Source: Mesolinea sp040772305
Lineage (GTDB): Bacteria > Chloroflexota > Anaerolineae > Anaerolineales > Anaerolineaceae
DNA: 64,000 bases
Assembly (NCBI GenBank): GCA_040772305.1
Contig: JAXGYK010000002.1
Span: 62,001-126,000 of the forward strand
Direction of reading: 5' to 3'
Made by a program: the position numbers and the translations under genes. Under the pieces are notes generated by a model that saw only the letters and a program-made list of their open reading frames with translations, was not told the origin of the DNA and searched no databases. This document shows, in pieces, positions 24,836 through 33,281 of this stretch (positions within the stretch are counted from its first letter, which is position 1; each line of letters starts with the position of its first letter).

Positions 24836-25569
24836 TTCCAACTGGTCTCGATAAAGCCGATTTTTACAACTTTGTTAGTGAGCGAATCGATAATTTTCAC
24901 AATCGCAGACTTGAAAAGTTAAAGAAATTAACTCTATCGGATGTTCTTTTAAGGAAAAACCCCTACCTGTTCAAAGCTAAAAATATGGAGGTAGCTGCTG
25001 ATTTGATTGAGGGAATTATGCAAGCCTTTCTCTCTTCCTCGGAGGAAATGATGTTTGGTGAGTTTCTCGAGGAACTTGCAGTCTATGTGGCCGAAAAGGT
25101 CAAGGGGGGATGGAAATCTTCTTCAGAGGGATTAGATTTGGAATTCGATTTCGATAATATGCGTTATTGCGTTTCCATAAAATCAGGTAGTAGTTGGGGT
25201 AACAGTTCGCAACACAAACGCCTTAAAACAAATTTTGAACACGCTAGAAAAGTCTTATTACAAACTAGTAGTGTAAAGGCTGTTCAACCTGTGCTTGGTA
25301 TTTGTTATGGACGGGCTAAAAAGGTTTATAAACACAATTACTTATTCTTGGTTGGGCAAGAGTTCTGGCAATTTATTAGTGGAGACGCAGATTTATATCT
25401 CGATATCATCGAACCAATTGGGTTTAAGGCGAAAGAGAAGAATGACTTATACTTACATGAAAGGGCAAAACTGAGCAACAGACTCATTAGTGAGTATACT
25501 ACAGGTTTTTGTGACCCCATGGGTGCTATAGACTGGCAGAAACTAGTTTCTTATAATTCTGGACCATGA
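24832..25569 (+). CDS. Type II restriction endonuclease, PmeII-like family
   Basis: This 245-residue protein is coupled to the methylase by an ATGA overlap. It contains a candidate PD-(D/E)xK nuclease site: an acidic helix (EFLEELAVYVAEK, about 77-89), then GLDLEFDFDNMRYCVSIKSG (100-119), where the acidic residues and SIK (115-117) fit the metal site. The segments KNPYLFKAKN (43-52), WGNSSQHK and FWQFISG are as I remember them in proteins named PmeII-family restriction endonuclease. I cannot confirm this by search. The cleavage site is unknown. Confidence 0.75.
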   Translation: MIPTGLDKADFYNFVSERIDNFHNRRLEKLKKLTLSDVLLRKNPYLFKAKNMEVAADLIEGIMQAFLSSSEEMMFGEFLEELAVYVAEKVKGGWKSSSEGLDLEFDFDNMRYCVSIKSGSSWGNSSQHKRLKTNFEHARKVLLQTSSVKAVQPVLGICYGRAKKVYKHNYLFLVGQEFWQFISGDADLYLDIIEPIGFKAKEKNDLYLHERAKLSNRLISEYTTGFCDPMGAIDWQKLVSYNSGP

Positions 25570-25803
25570 TAATTGTTTTTCTATTCTCGTTCTTCGCAGA
25601 TAGGAATCTATAACTTTTTAGGAAGATTTGAATCTTGCAGCATAATAGCTGCCCATAGAAAAATATCGCTCTTGCTGAGTACGCATTACTGTCCTTGCAC
25701 CTCTTACATATCTTGCGAAATCGCTTTCATTTCCCTCGTTGAATAATGTACACCCTTCAATTAACTTTCAAAAGTACCTAAGAAAAAATACCCTTCACCC
25801 CCT

Positions 25804-25826
25804 CCAACCCTGAGGGTTGGCTTTTT
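25804..25826 (+). terminator. Rho-independent terminator upstream of rpsO
   Basis: CCAACCC and GGGTTGG form a perfect 7-bp stem with a 3-base loop (25804-25820), followed by CTTTTT. It probably ends the restriction-gene transcript. Confidence 0.85.
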
Positions 25827-25853
25827 GTATTTTCCTCGCTATTCTGTTATAAT
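25825..25853 (+). promoter_or_regulatory. Promoter of rpsO-pnp
   Basis: The perfect TATAAT at 25848-25853 is preceded after exactly 17 bp by TTGTAT (25825-25830), a weak -35. The start codon of rpsO is 79 bp downstream of the -10 box, leaving a leader of about 70 bases. Confidence 0.75.
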
Positions 25854-25931
25854 TTGAGGCTGTGACTGGTCGGGTAAGCGGTGAATAGCTGCAAACCTTG
25901 AGACCTGCATAATTTACTAGGAGCAGATGTC

Positions 25932-26204
25932 ATGCCTTTAACAACTAACGAAAAAACTGAGATCATCAAAAAGTTCGAGCGCAAGCCGGGCGATACCGGG
26001 TCCCCCGAGGTTCAAATTGCCCTGCTGTCAAAGCGCATTACCCAGCTTACCGATCACCTGCGTGCTAATAAGCACGATGAATCCAGTCGCCGCGGCCTGC
26101 TTAAACTTGTTGGCCAGCGTCGTCGTCTTTTGGCTTACTTACGCCAAAAGGATTACGAGCGTTTCCTGGCCGTAACCGACGCACTGGGCATTCGCAAAAA
26201 GTAA
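25932..26204 (+). CDS. rpsO: 30S ribosomal protein S15
   Basis: The 90-residue protein has the full S15 pattern: EIIKKFERKPGDTGSPEVQIALL, the helical segments, the conserved HDESSRRGLLKLVGQRRRLL, and YLRQKDYERF. S15 binds 16S rRNA early in 30S assembly and, in other bacteria, represses its own translation through the leader. An AGGAG site lies 10 nt upstream of the ATG. The rpsO-pnp gene order is widely conserved in bacteria. Confidence 0.98.
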   Translation: MPLTTNEKTEIIKKFERKPGDTGSPEVQIALLSKRITQLTDHLRANKHDESSRRGLLKLVGQRRRLLAYLRQKDYERFLAVTDALGIRKK

Positions 26205-26236
26205 GCTGATCTCAATTTTGGGTATTTTCACAGGCA

Positions 26237-26254
26237 CCTGGCCAAGAGGCCAGG
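26237..26254 (+). other. Hairpin in the rpsO-pnp spacer
   Basis: CCTGGCC and GGCCAGG form a perfect 7-bp stem with an AAGA tetraloop. It is not followed by a T run, so complete termination is unlikely; a processing or stabilising role for the rpsO 3' end is possible. Confidence 0.7.
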
Positions 26255-26300
26255 CGCATTGTGGTTTAACAATGGAACAAAACGAGTGCTGATCGGGCAT

Positions 26301-26337
26301 TGAAAAATGGGTACCTGAATAAGGTGCCCGCTTTTCA
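26301..26337 (+). promoter_or_regulatory. Long leader hairpin of pnp, candidate processing site
   Basis: The 15-base arms 26301-26315 (TGAAAAATGGGTACC) and 26323-26337 (GGTGCCCGCTTTTCA) pair with one mismatch and two wobbles around a 7-base loop. The hairpin ends 35 bp before the pnp start. In Escherichia coli the pnp leader forms a double-stranded structure cut by RNase III as part of PNPase autoregulation; this structure is in the equivalent place. Confidence 0.6.
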
Positions 26338-26372
26338 GTTCCTGATCTGGCACGCCATTCTGAAAGGAAACA

Positions 26373-28634
26373 ATGAAACCAGAACCTAAGTTCTACACGT
26401 GTCAATTAGGTGACAAGCAAATTACCTTTGAGACAGGTCGTCTCGCGCGCCAGGCCGGCGGCTCGGTCACCATCCGTCAGGGCGACAGTATTATCTTTGC
26501 CGCTGCCACAATGGGTGGCATTCGTGAAGGTGTCGATTTCTTCCCGCTCTCTGTTGATTACGAAGAGCGCATGTACGCCGGGGGACGCATCCCTGGCTCT
26601 TTTTTCCGTCGCGAAGGACGCCCTTCAACAGATGCGACCTTGGTCGCCCGTCTGACCGACCGCCCGCTCCGTCCGCTTTTCCCTAAAGGAATGCGTAACG
26701 AGGTGCAGGTTGTACTGATGTCGCTTTCCGCGGATAGCGAAAATCCCCTGGATATGCTGGCTGTTAATGCCGGCAGCGCTGCTTTGATGATTTCTGATAT
26801 CCCATTTGGAGGCCCGGTTGGGGCAGTACGCATTGGCTTTGTGGATGGAAAATTGGTGGTAAACCCAAGCCTTCAGGAGATGGAAGTATCTACCTTAGAC
26901 CTGCGTGTAGCTTGCACCAAAGAAGCTATTCTCATGGTTGAGTGCGGAGCCAAAGAAGTTACCGAAGTTCTCATGCTCGAGGCGTTGCAGCTGGCCCATG
27001 AATCAATCCAACCGATCATCGAATGTCAATTGCAAATGGCTGCCGAATTGGGCAAACCCAAACGCGAAGTAGAGTTAGCTGCTGAGGACCAAGAGGCCTT
27101 CGATAACGCCAAAGCTGCTATCAACGACCGGTTACGTGCGCTGCTCGATCAACCCTATCAAAAAGAAACCATGTATGGCGGCATCGCGGACTTGCGCAAA
27201 GCCTATCTTTCAGAGGTATTGGCAGGTTTGGACCCGGAGAGTGATGAGGGCAAGCAGCTTACAAAACGCTATGGCAACGCCTACGATGAAGCAGAACGTA
27301 TGCTGATTCGCGAACGTATTCTCTACGAAGGCAAACGCCCGGATAACCGCAAGCTTGACGAGGTGCGTGAGATTAGCTGTGAGGTCAACCTTATCCCGCG
27401 GGCTCATGGAAGCGGCTTGTTTACTCGTGGCGAGACTCAGGTGCTTACTTTAGCCACTCTGGGAACGCCAAAGGAAGCCCAGGAACTGGATAATCTTAAC
27501 GGCGCCGAAGAAAAGAGCTACATGCACCATTACAATTTCCCTCCCTATTCCACTGGCGAGATCAAACGCATTGGCGGGCAGAGCCGGCGCGAAATTGGAC
27601 ATGGCGCCCTGGCAGAACGTGCCCTTGAGCCTGTTATTCCGGATGAAAAGACTTTTCCCTATACCCTGCGCCTGGTCAGTGAGGTTTTGGAGAGCAACGG
27701 GTCTTCCTCTATGGCTTCGGTTTGTGGCTCTACCCTGGCCCTGATGGACTGCGGTGTTCCCATCAAGGCGCCGGTGAGCGGTGTGGCCATGGGCCTTATC
27801 AAGGAAGGCGAACGTCATGTGATTCTTACCGATATTCTCGGCACCGAAGATCACCTGGGCGATATGGACTTTAAAGTTGCCGGAACGAAATTTGGCATCA
27901 CTGCGCTGCAAATGGATATCAAAATCAGCGGCATCACCCCGGAGATCATGGCCGAAGCGCTGGAGCGCGCTCGTGTAGCCCGCATGGCTATCTTGGATAT
28001 TATGCTGGCAACGATCGCAAAGCCAAACCCCGGCCTTAAGTCTCATGCGCCGCGTATTGAGACGGTTAAGATTCCGGTTGACAAAATTGGCGCTGTTATT
28101 GGACCAGGCGGCAAAAACATTCGCAGCCTGCAGGAAGAAACCAACACCAAAATTGACATTGATGATGATGGCACCATTTACATTGCCTCCACGGATGGCA
28201 TTGGTTTTGAAGAAGCCAAGGACCGTATTCTTGGAATGACCGAGGTGCCTGAGATTGGCAGAATTTACACTGGTAAATGCGTACGCGTAACTGATTTTGG
28301 CGCCTTTATTGAGATACTGCCCGGTGTTGATGGCATGGTACATATCAGTCAGCTGGCGAGTGAACGGGTAAACAAGGTAGAGGATGTGGTCAATGTAGGC
28401 GACGAACTGACCGTAATGGTTACCGATATTTCATCCGAAGGCAAAATACGGCTCAGCCGCCAGGCCCTCCTGGAAGGTTGGACAGCTGAAGAAGCCCGGG
28501 AGCGTGATAATGCCAACCGCTCCCGCAGCGGTTCCCGTTCTGGTGGCGAGCGCCGCAACAGTGGACGCGACCGCCGTGGTGGTGACCGCCGTGAGCGCTC
28601 ACCCCGGCGGGGTAGCGGAGAACGCAATTTTTAG
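26373..28634 (+). CDS. pnp: Polyribonucleotide nucleotidyltransferase (PNPase)
   Basis: The 753-residue 3'-5' phosphorolytic exoribonuclease contains two RNase PH core domains (about 12-145 and 310-460) with a helical domain between. A KH domain follows with the GPGGKNIRSLQEE loop (near 570), and then an S1 domain (about 625-695, starting GRIYTGKCVRVTDFGAF). The tail (about 705-753) is rich in Arg, Ser and Gly (GSRSGGERRNSGRDRRGGDR) and is an unusual extra. A GAAAGGAAAC ribosome-binding region precedes the ATG. It degrades mRNA in the cytoplasm and is likely cotranscribed with rpsO. Confidence 0.98.
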   Translation: MKPEPKFYTCQLGDKQITFETGRLARQAGGSVTIRQGDSIIFAAATMGGIREGVDFFPLSVDYEERMYAGGRIPGSFFRREGRPSTDATLVARLTDRPLRPLFPKGMRNEVQVVLMSLSADSENPLDMLAVNAGSAALMISDIPFGGPVGAVRIGFVDGKLVVNPSLQEMEVSTLDLRVACTKEAILMVECGAKEVTEVLMLEALQLAHESIQPIIECQLQMAAELGKPKREVELAAEDQEAFDNAKAAINDRLRALLDQPYQKETMYGGIADLRKAYLSEVLAGLDPESDEGKQLTKRYGNAYDEAERMLIRERILYEGKRPDNRKLDEVREISCEVNLIPRAHGSGLFTRGETQVLTLATLGTPKEAQELDNLNGAEEKSYMHHYNFPPYSTGEIKRIGGQSRREIGHGALAERALEPVIPDEKTFPYTLRLVSEVLESNGSSSMASVCGSTLALMDCGVPIKAPVSGVAMGLIKEGERHVILTDILGTEDHLGDMDFKVAGTKFGITALQMDIKISGITPEIMAEALERARVARMAILDIMLATIAKPNPGLKSHAPRIETVKIPVDKIGAVIGPGGKNIRSLQEETNTKIDIDDDGTIYIASTDGIGFEEAKDRILGMTEVPEIGRIYTGKCVRVTDFGAFIEILPGVDGMVHISQLASERVNKVEDVVNVGDELTVMVTDISSEGKIRLSRQALLEGWTAEEARERDNANRSRSGSRSGGERRNSGRDRRGGDRRERSPRRGSGERNF

Positions 28635-28654
28635 GTTCTAAACCCAAACGAAGC

Positions 28655-28685
28655 AAACAGCCAGCCACTTCAAGGCTGGCTGTTT
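28655..28685 (+). terminator. Terminator of rpsO-pnp
   Basis: AAACAGCCAGCC (28655-28666) pairs perfectly with GGCTGGCTGTTT (28674-28685), with a 7-base loop and a final T-rich end. Confidence 0.9.
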
Positions 28686-28814
28686 CTTATATCTGCCTGT
28701 ATACCTGGGCATTCTATTGTCTGTAGAAGTTGCCTATACCTGGGATATTCATGCTGAAGAACTCATATTTAATCGTATATCTGCCGCACTTAATTAAGAA
28801 TGGCTAGTCATGGT

Positions 28815-28828
28815 ATTATCATGATAAT
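28815..28828. promoter_or_regulatory. Perfect 14-bp palindrome just upstream of the LacI-family gene
   Basis: ATTATCATGATAAT is a perfect inverted repeat centred 27 bp before the ATG at 28849. The position suits autoregulation by the LacI-family protein, or a regulator acting on its promoter. Confidence 0.45.
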
Positions 28829-28848
28829 GTTTTCAAAATTGAGAAAGT

Positions 28849-29856
28849 ATGCTGCCGAATAATAAAACACCCACGATAATAGATGTAGCCCAACTTGCGG
28901 GTGTAAGTGTTGCCACCGTTTCGCGAGCGATTAATAAGCCGGAAAAAGTCAGCCCCAAAACCCTCCAACGGGTAAATAAAGCAATTGACGATTTATCCTT
29001 TGTACCTAAGGCTGAAGCCCGAGCCCGAGCAATGCGACATAAGGGACGTATTGGCGTTATAACGCCTTTTTTTACTGCTCCTTCTTTTGTTCAGCGCCTG
29101 CGGGGGATTGCTTCTACGCTCTCTAAAGAAAACTTCGACCTCATCATTTATACAGTCGACTCGAATAATCGTTTGCAGAATTATTTGTCCACACTTCCGC
29201 TTACAGGAAATCTTGATGGCCTGGTGATTGTTTCTTTGCCTGTAGCAGATGAAGATGTACAACGTTTGCTCAAGTTTAACCTTCCTACAGTCCTCATCGA
29301 ATTTCCTCACCCGCTTCTTAATAGTGTCGAAATCGATGACGAAGGCGGCGGCAGAATGGCTGCCGAGTATCTGCTAAAAAAAGGCCATACATGCATCGCT
29401 TTCCTGGGAGATACAGATCTGCCAGAATACTCCATTCATCCGGTCAGCCTGCGCCTGAAAGGCTTTCGAACAGCAATCGATCAGGCGGGGTACTCAATTC
29501 CCGAAGAATTCGTCCGCCTGGCACCTTATAGCCAGGAGCAAGCACAGCTGAATGCGCGTGCCATATTAATGAGGCAAGATGCCCCAACTGCAATCTTTGC
29601 AGCAACTGATTTTCAGGCGCTGGGTGTCATAAAAGCAGCCCGAGGGCTTGGAATCAACATTCCTGAATCCCTGGCTGTGATCGGATTTGACGATTTGGAT
29701 ATGGCTGAATATGTAGACCTCACGACAATTCGCCAGCATTTGGACGAATCAGGCCGCATAGCAATCGAATTACTCCTCGCACATATTGCAGACCCCTCTC
29801 GACCAGTTCAACATATCAATCTTCCGTTAACGCTGATTGAAAGGCTTACAGCCTAG
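28849..29856 (+). CDS. LacI-family transcriptional regulator of the sugar operon
   Basis: The 335-residue regulator has an N-terminal HTH and hinge (TIIDVAQLAGVSVATVSRAI, residues 9-28). A periplasmic-binding-protein-like effector domain (about 60-335) follows, ending in GFDDLDMAEYVDLTTIRQH, the family's dimerisation and effector segment. It should repress the operon that starts 178 bp downstream and release it on binding a sugar. The -35/-10 pair of that operon and a LacI-type palindrome lie between the two genes. The effector is presumably related to the transported sugar, but the identity is inferred. Confidence 0.94.
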   Translation: MLPNNKTPTIIDVAQLAGVSVATVSRAINKPEKVSPKTLQRVNKAIDDLSFVPKAEARARAMRHKGRIGVITPFFTAPSFVQRLRGIASTLSKENFDLIIYTVDSNNRLQNYLSTLPLTGNLDGLVIVSLPVADEDVQRLLKFNLPTVLIEFPHPLLNSVEIDDEGGGRMAAEYLLKKGHTCIAFLGDTDLPEYSIHPVSLRLKGFRTAIDQAGYSIPEEFVRLAPYSQEQAQLNARAILMRQDAPTAIFAATDFQALGVIKAARGLGINIPESLAVIGFDDLDMAEYVDLTTIRQHLDESGRIAIELLLAHIADPSRPVQHINLPLTLIERLTA

Positions 29857-29868
29857 ATATTTCACCAC

Positions 29869-29897
29869 TTGTAGTTTGTTTTTTTATATGCTATCAT
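29869..29897 (+). promoter_or_regulatory. Promoter of the sugar uptake operon
   Basis: TTGTAG (29869-29874) and TATCAT (29892-29897) are separated by exactly 17 bp. The region directly follows the LacI-family gene, and the operator overlaps the expected start site. Confidence 0.65.
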
Positions 29898-29902
29898 TGC
29901 AA

Positions 29903-29916
29903 TGTAAAAGCTTTCA
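29903..29916. promoter_or_regulatory. LacI-type operator just downstream of the -10 box
   Basis: TGTAAAAGCTTTCA is an imperfect palindrome around AAGCTT, matching the general shape of LacI-family operators (TG.AA....TT.CA). It lies at the expected transcription start, 6 bp after the -10, where a bound repressor would block initiation. Confidence 0.6.
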
Positions 29917-30034
29917 TGCAAACAGTTTAAATGCATTCTGTCGAACCCTAAAATTCAGTTACTAGTCCTCAAGGAGGTGCTATTTAGACGTAGTTTTTAA
30001 AGGTCACAACCAAATCCAAAAAATGAGGAGAATC

Positions 30035-31378
30035 ATGAAAAAGACAAGCTTTAGGATATTGGGGCTAATCGTAATGGTAGTGATGCTAGTTACAGCATGC
30101 ACAGCAACAACGGCCCCTGCAGAAGCCCCAGCTGGAGATACACCTGCTGGAGCACCCACATGTGGTACTGAACCTGTTGTGCTTAATGCATACTTTGAAA
30201 CGGGCTTCGATATTCCTTTCAAATTAGCTGAGGAATTCACCAAGCAATATCCCAATGTAACCTGGGATATCAAACAAGATCAATTTGCTAACCTGATTAC
30301 CACTACCCCTCTGCTCCTTTCCGGGGACAATGCCCCAGATCTGCTCCGCCTTCCTACCATGGTCGACTTCGCGAAGGACGGTTTGTTAATGAATATGGAT
30401 GGCTATGCAGAAGCCTTTGGCTGGAATGATTGGCCAGTACCGCAGTTGGACCAAAACCGTGTGGGCGAAGATGGAACGCGTGGTGCAGGCACCCTGTACG
30501 CTATGGGGCTCAACTATAGCCTTACAGGTGTTTTTTACAATAAAGAATTAGCTGCTCAAATAGGTATGACTGAGCCGCCCAAGACATTAGCTGAATTTGA
30601 CGAATTGCTAGCTGCAGCCAAGGAAGCTGGGTTGCTGCCTATCATGATGTGGGGCAGCGCGAAGAGCGGCATGGGGCTTGCGTTCCCCTTGCAGCAGTTA
30701 ATGGCCGCCTACGGTCCGGTTGGCCCCATCAACGATTGGATTTTCAACAAACCTGGTGCCACTATTGATACACCAGACAACCTAAAGGCTGCCCAACATC
30801 TCGAAAACTGGATCAAAGCTGGGTACTTCCCTGAGGATATTAACGCCATCGAGTTCACGGATGCAGCAGCGCGGTTTGGTGAAGGTGAAGGCGTCTTTAC
30901 CTTCAATGGCGACTGGCAGAATGCAGCCTACGATGCAGCAATGCCAGGCAACGTTGGCTTTTTCCTGATGCCGACCCTTAAGGAAGGTGATGGCCCTGCA
31001 GCCATGTCTGCTCCACTAACTTACGGCATTGCCACCAAAGCCAAAAACCCCGACTGTGCTGCCTTCTTCTTTGATTGGGTGGCAAAAAATGACGAGGCAC
31101 GTAAAATAAATGTAGCAATTGGCGGCTCGAATCCTGGTGGTCCATCAGGTGCTACCATGCCTGCAGCGCCCGAGGGGTCAGTAACCAATGAAACCTTGGC
31201 GGCTGGACCTGTTGTTGGTGAAGCCGGTAATTCGATGGACTTTATTGCGAATGCCACCAGTGCTATTTTTGCGCAAGGCTGGACGCCGGAGCTTCAAAAG
31301 ATGGTCGCCGGACAGCAAGATGCTGCTGGCTTACTGCAAGCCGTGCAAGCCGAGTATTTACGTCAACTGGAACAATAA
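30035..31378 (+). CDS. Extracellular sugar-binding lipoprotein of an ABC transporter
   Basis: The 447-residue protein has a signal peptide and lipobox (MLVTAC), then a Thr/Ala/Pro-rich spacer (ATTAPAEAPAGDTPAG). The binding domain of family 1 follows (SBP_bac_1-like): LNAYFETGFDIPFKLAEEF, WDIKQDQF, TTPLLLSGDNAPDLLRL, GLNYSLTGVFYNKELAAQIG, EFTDAAARFGEGEGVFTFNGDWQ. It presents sugar to the two permeases encoded next. The ATG at 30035 is chosen over the ATG at 30023 because GAGGAG lies just before it. No ATPase gene is in this operon, so a shared MsmK-type ATPase elsewhere probably energises it. Confidence 0.93.
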   Translation: MKKTSFRILGLIVMVVMLVTACTATTAPAEAPAGDTPAGAPTCGTEPVVLNAYFETGFDIPFKLAEEFTKQYPNVTWDIKQDQFANLITTTPLLLSGDNAPDLLRLPTMVDFAKDGLLMNMDGYAEAFGWNDWPVPQLDQNRVGEDGTRGAGTLYAMGLNYSLTGVFYNKELAAQIGMTEPPKTLAEFDELLAAAKEAGLLPIMMWGSAKSGMGLAFPLQQLMAAYGPVGPINDWIFNKPGATIDTPDNLKAAQHLENWIKAGYFPEDINAIEFTDAAARFGEGEGVFTFNGDWQNAAYDAAMPGNVGFFLMPTLKEGDGPAAMSAPLTYGIATKAKNPDCAAFFFDWVAKNDEARKINVAIGGSNPGGPSGATMPAAPEGSVTNETLAAGPVVGEAGNSMDFIANATSAIFAQGWTPELQKMVAGQQDAAGLLQAVQAEYLRQLEQ

Positions 31379-31416
31379 GAAATGAATGAGGCCGCATATG
31401 CAAAATCCAGAATCGA

Positions 31417-32373
31417 GTGAGTTTCACTTTGGATACTCCTGAGACAAAAGTGGGTAAGCATTCTGTGGCCCTCAGCTTTCCCCGACGGACTCTTGAGAAC
31501 AAAAAGGTCCGTCGGGAAAAATTGATAGCCTGGGCATTTCTTCTTCCGGCTCTGGCGTTTTACATTACCTTTGTTTTGATTCCATTACTGCTTAGTATCT
31601 ATTATTCCTTTTTTAAGTGGAATGGTGTCGGTCCCATGACCTGGGTGGGGATTAGCAACTATCTCACTATCATTAAATTTCCAAATCTGCTCGGCTCGAT
31701 TTTTAATGCCTTTAAGCTAATCTTGTACTTTAGTATTGTTCCTTTAGGTTTGGGACTCATTGTAGCCAGCGTAATCAATCGTGTTGCCCAGGGTCAATTT
31801 GGCGCCATTGCTCGAACAGTTCTTTTCCTGCCTCAAATTATTCCGCTCGTTGCTGCTGGGATCATCTGGGGATGGATTTTAGCTCTTCCAGGCGTATTCA
31901 ATGAATTACTCCGTCTGTTGAAGCTCGGAACAATTGCCCGGGCCTGGCTGGGTGATTTTACCTGGGCACTTCCCTCGGTAGGCATGATTGGAATCTGGGT
32001 GCTCTTGGGCTTTTGTATCGTACTCCTGCTTACCGGGATGTCGAAAATTGACCCCGCCTTATACGAATCGGCCCGCATTGATGGAGCCAGTTGGTTGAAA
32101 GAGTTCTTTCATATCACAGTTCCATTGCTCCGTCACGAAATAGGTGTTTGTCTTACTGTTACGGTCATTAATGCCTTGGCAGCGTTTGATATCGTTTGGG
32201 TTTCTACTGCAGGAGGTCCAGGCAACAGTACCTCGGTTCCCGGGATTCAAATCTATATACTTGGTTTCTCACAGCGCTCTATTGGTTTGGCATCTGCACT
32301 GGCAGTATTGTTGATGCTGTTGGTATTGGTTGTTATTCTGCCTATTCAGCGCTTAAGCCGGGAGGAAAGCTAG
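31417..32373 (+). CDS. Sugar ABC transporter permease, MalF type
   Basis: The 318-residue permease has six transmembrane helices. The start (about residues 45-65, LLPALAFYITFVLIPLLLSI) is typical of UgpA/MalF-type partners. The cytoplasmic EAA loop reads YESARIDGASWLKEFFHITVPLL. GTG at 31417 is the start; an in-frame TTG 12 bp later is possible. The Lys/Arg-rich N-terminal segment (RTLENKKVRREK) is cytoplasmic. It works with the next permease and the preceding lipoprotein. Confidence 0.94.
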   Translation: MSFTLDTPETKVGKHSVALSFPRRTLENKKVRREKLIAWAFLLPALAFYITFVLIPLLLSIYYSFFKWNGVGPMTWVGISNYLTIIKFPNLLGSIFNAFKLILYFSIVPLGLGLIVASVINRVAQGQFGAIARTVLFLPQIIPLVAAGIIWGWILALPGVFNELLRLLKLGTIARAWLGDFTWALPSVGMIGIWVLLGFCIVLLLTGMSKIDPALYESARIDGASWLKEFFHITVPLLRHEIGVCLTVTVINALAAFDIVWVSTAGGPGNSTSVPGIQIYILGFSQRSIGLASALAVLLMLLVLVVILPIQRLSREES

Positions 32374-33198
32374 ATGAAGATTTCACGCAGCGAATTGATT
32401 GGCGGTCGGATCTTCTTGCTTATACTGATAGCTTTTACGATTCTGCCATTTATCAGTATTTTCATGACGGCTTTGCATCCCTCAAATACGGTTCCCAGTG
32501 GTTTAGAATGGCCAGCCGACCCGCAATGGGGCAATTTTGTCGAGGCTTTCAAAGTTGCAAACATGGCTGTGCTTTTGAGGTCAAGCACTTTTATTTTGGT
32601 GGCGGTTGTTCCCATAGCTCTCATCATTTCTACGATGGCAGCCTTTTCTTTGAGTATATTGCGCGTCACTGGCTCTCGTTACATATTGATGCTCTTCATT
32701 TTCGGGCTTACCTTACCCTTTGGCGGAATCATCATTCCCTTATATATTCTGGAACGTGCCATGGGTATCTACAATACGCGCTTGGCGATTGTTCTGCCTC
32801 TGATTGGACTATACATGCCCTTTGGTGTTTACTGGATGCGCACTCACTTTGTGAACGTCCCGCCAGAACTCTCCGAAGCAGCTCGAATCGACGGTGCAAA
32901 TACTTGGGACTTGTTTCTAAGGATCCATGTACCAATTGCCATGCCTCCCATCGTTTCCTTAGGAATCCTGTTTTCGGTTTGGACCTGGAACCAATTCTTA
33001 CTGGCACTGGTACTGGTAGAAGACCCTTCCCAACGCACAATGGCTGGGGCTTTGGGTGCTTTTCAAGGCCACTACGCCACAAATGTGCCTCTCCTGTGTG
33101 CGGGGACAATTCTGATCCTCGTACCTACATTATTTATTTTTATTCTCTTCCAGCGTCAAATTATTGCAGCTTTGATTCAGGGAGCTGTGAAAGGGTGA
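32374..33198 (+). CDS. Sugar ABC transporter permease, MalG type
   Basis: The 274-residue permease begins on the codon directly after the MalF-type gene's TAG. It has six helices and the EAA loop LSEAARIDGANTWDLFLRIHVPIAMPPIV. In this family the last helix is followed by QRQIIAALIQGAVKG, the conserved C-terminus seen here. It forms a heterodimeric channel with the preceding permease. No ATP-binding gene follows; the kinase gene starts 83 bp later. Confidence 0.95.
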   Translation: MKISRSELIGGRIFLLILIAFTILPFISIFMTALHPSNTVPSGLEWPADPQWGNFVEAFKVANMAVLLRSSTFILVAVVPIALIISTMAAFSLSILRVTGSRYILMLFIFGLTLPFGGIIIPLYILERAMGIYNTRLAIVLPLIGLYMPFGVYWMRTHFVNVPPELSEAARIDGANTWDLFLRIHVPIAMPPIVSLGILFSVWTWNQFLLALVLVEDPSQRTMAGALGAFQGHYATNVPLLCAGTILILVPTLFIFILFQRQIIAALIQGAVKG

Positions 33199-33281
33199 AA
33201 CTTCAGCACTGCAGGCTCACCTAAAAAGATTTTCTGCTTAAACAAGACGCTTTTATTTAGTTGAAAAGAAAATGAGGTTTT

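Larger units (their letters stand above)
25570..25931. other. Intergenic region between restriction gene and rpsO
   Basis: No protein gene is supported here. The distal half holds a terminator (25804-25826), the rpsO promoter and about 70 bases of leader. The proximal half (25570-25800) appears empty. Confidence 0.5.

Noticed and set aside
27450..28343. 297-codon minus-strand frame within pnp
   Set aside because: Antisense to a clear PNPase gene, no motif, explained by the codon bias of pnp.
29971..29980. Strong ribosome-binding sequence AAGGAGGTGC with no gene after it
   Set aside because: Only an ATT-TAG triplet pair follows, and no ATG, GTG or TTG frame uses it. It may be chance or a leader remnant, and it is not the ribosome-binding site of the binding-protein gene at 30035.
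32196..33224. 342-codon plus-strand frame overlapping the MalG-type permease
   Set aside because: It is an out-of-frame reading (Cys/Ser/His-rich) of the permease genes, which have strong family motifs in another frame.
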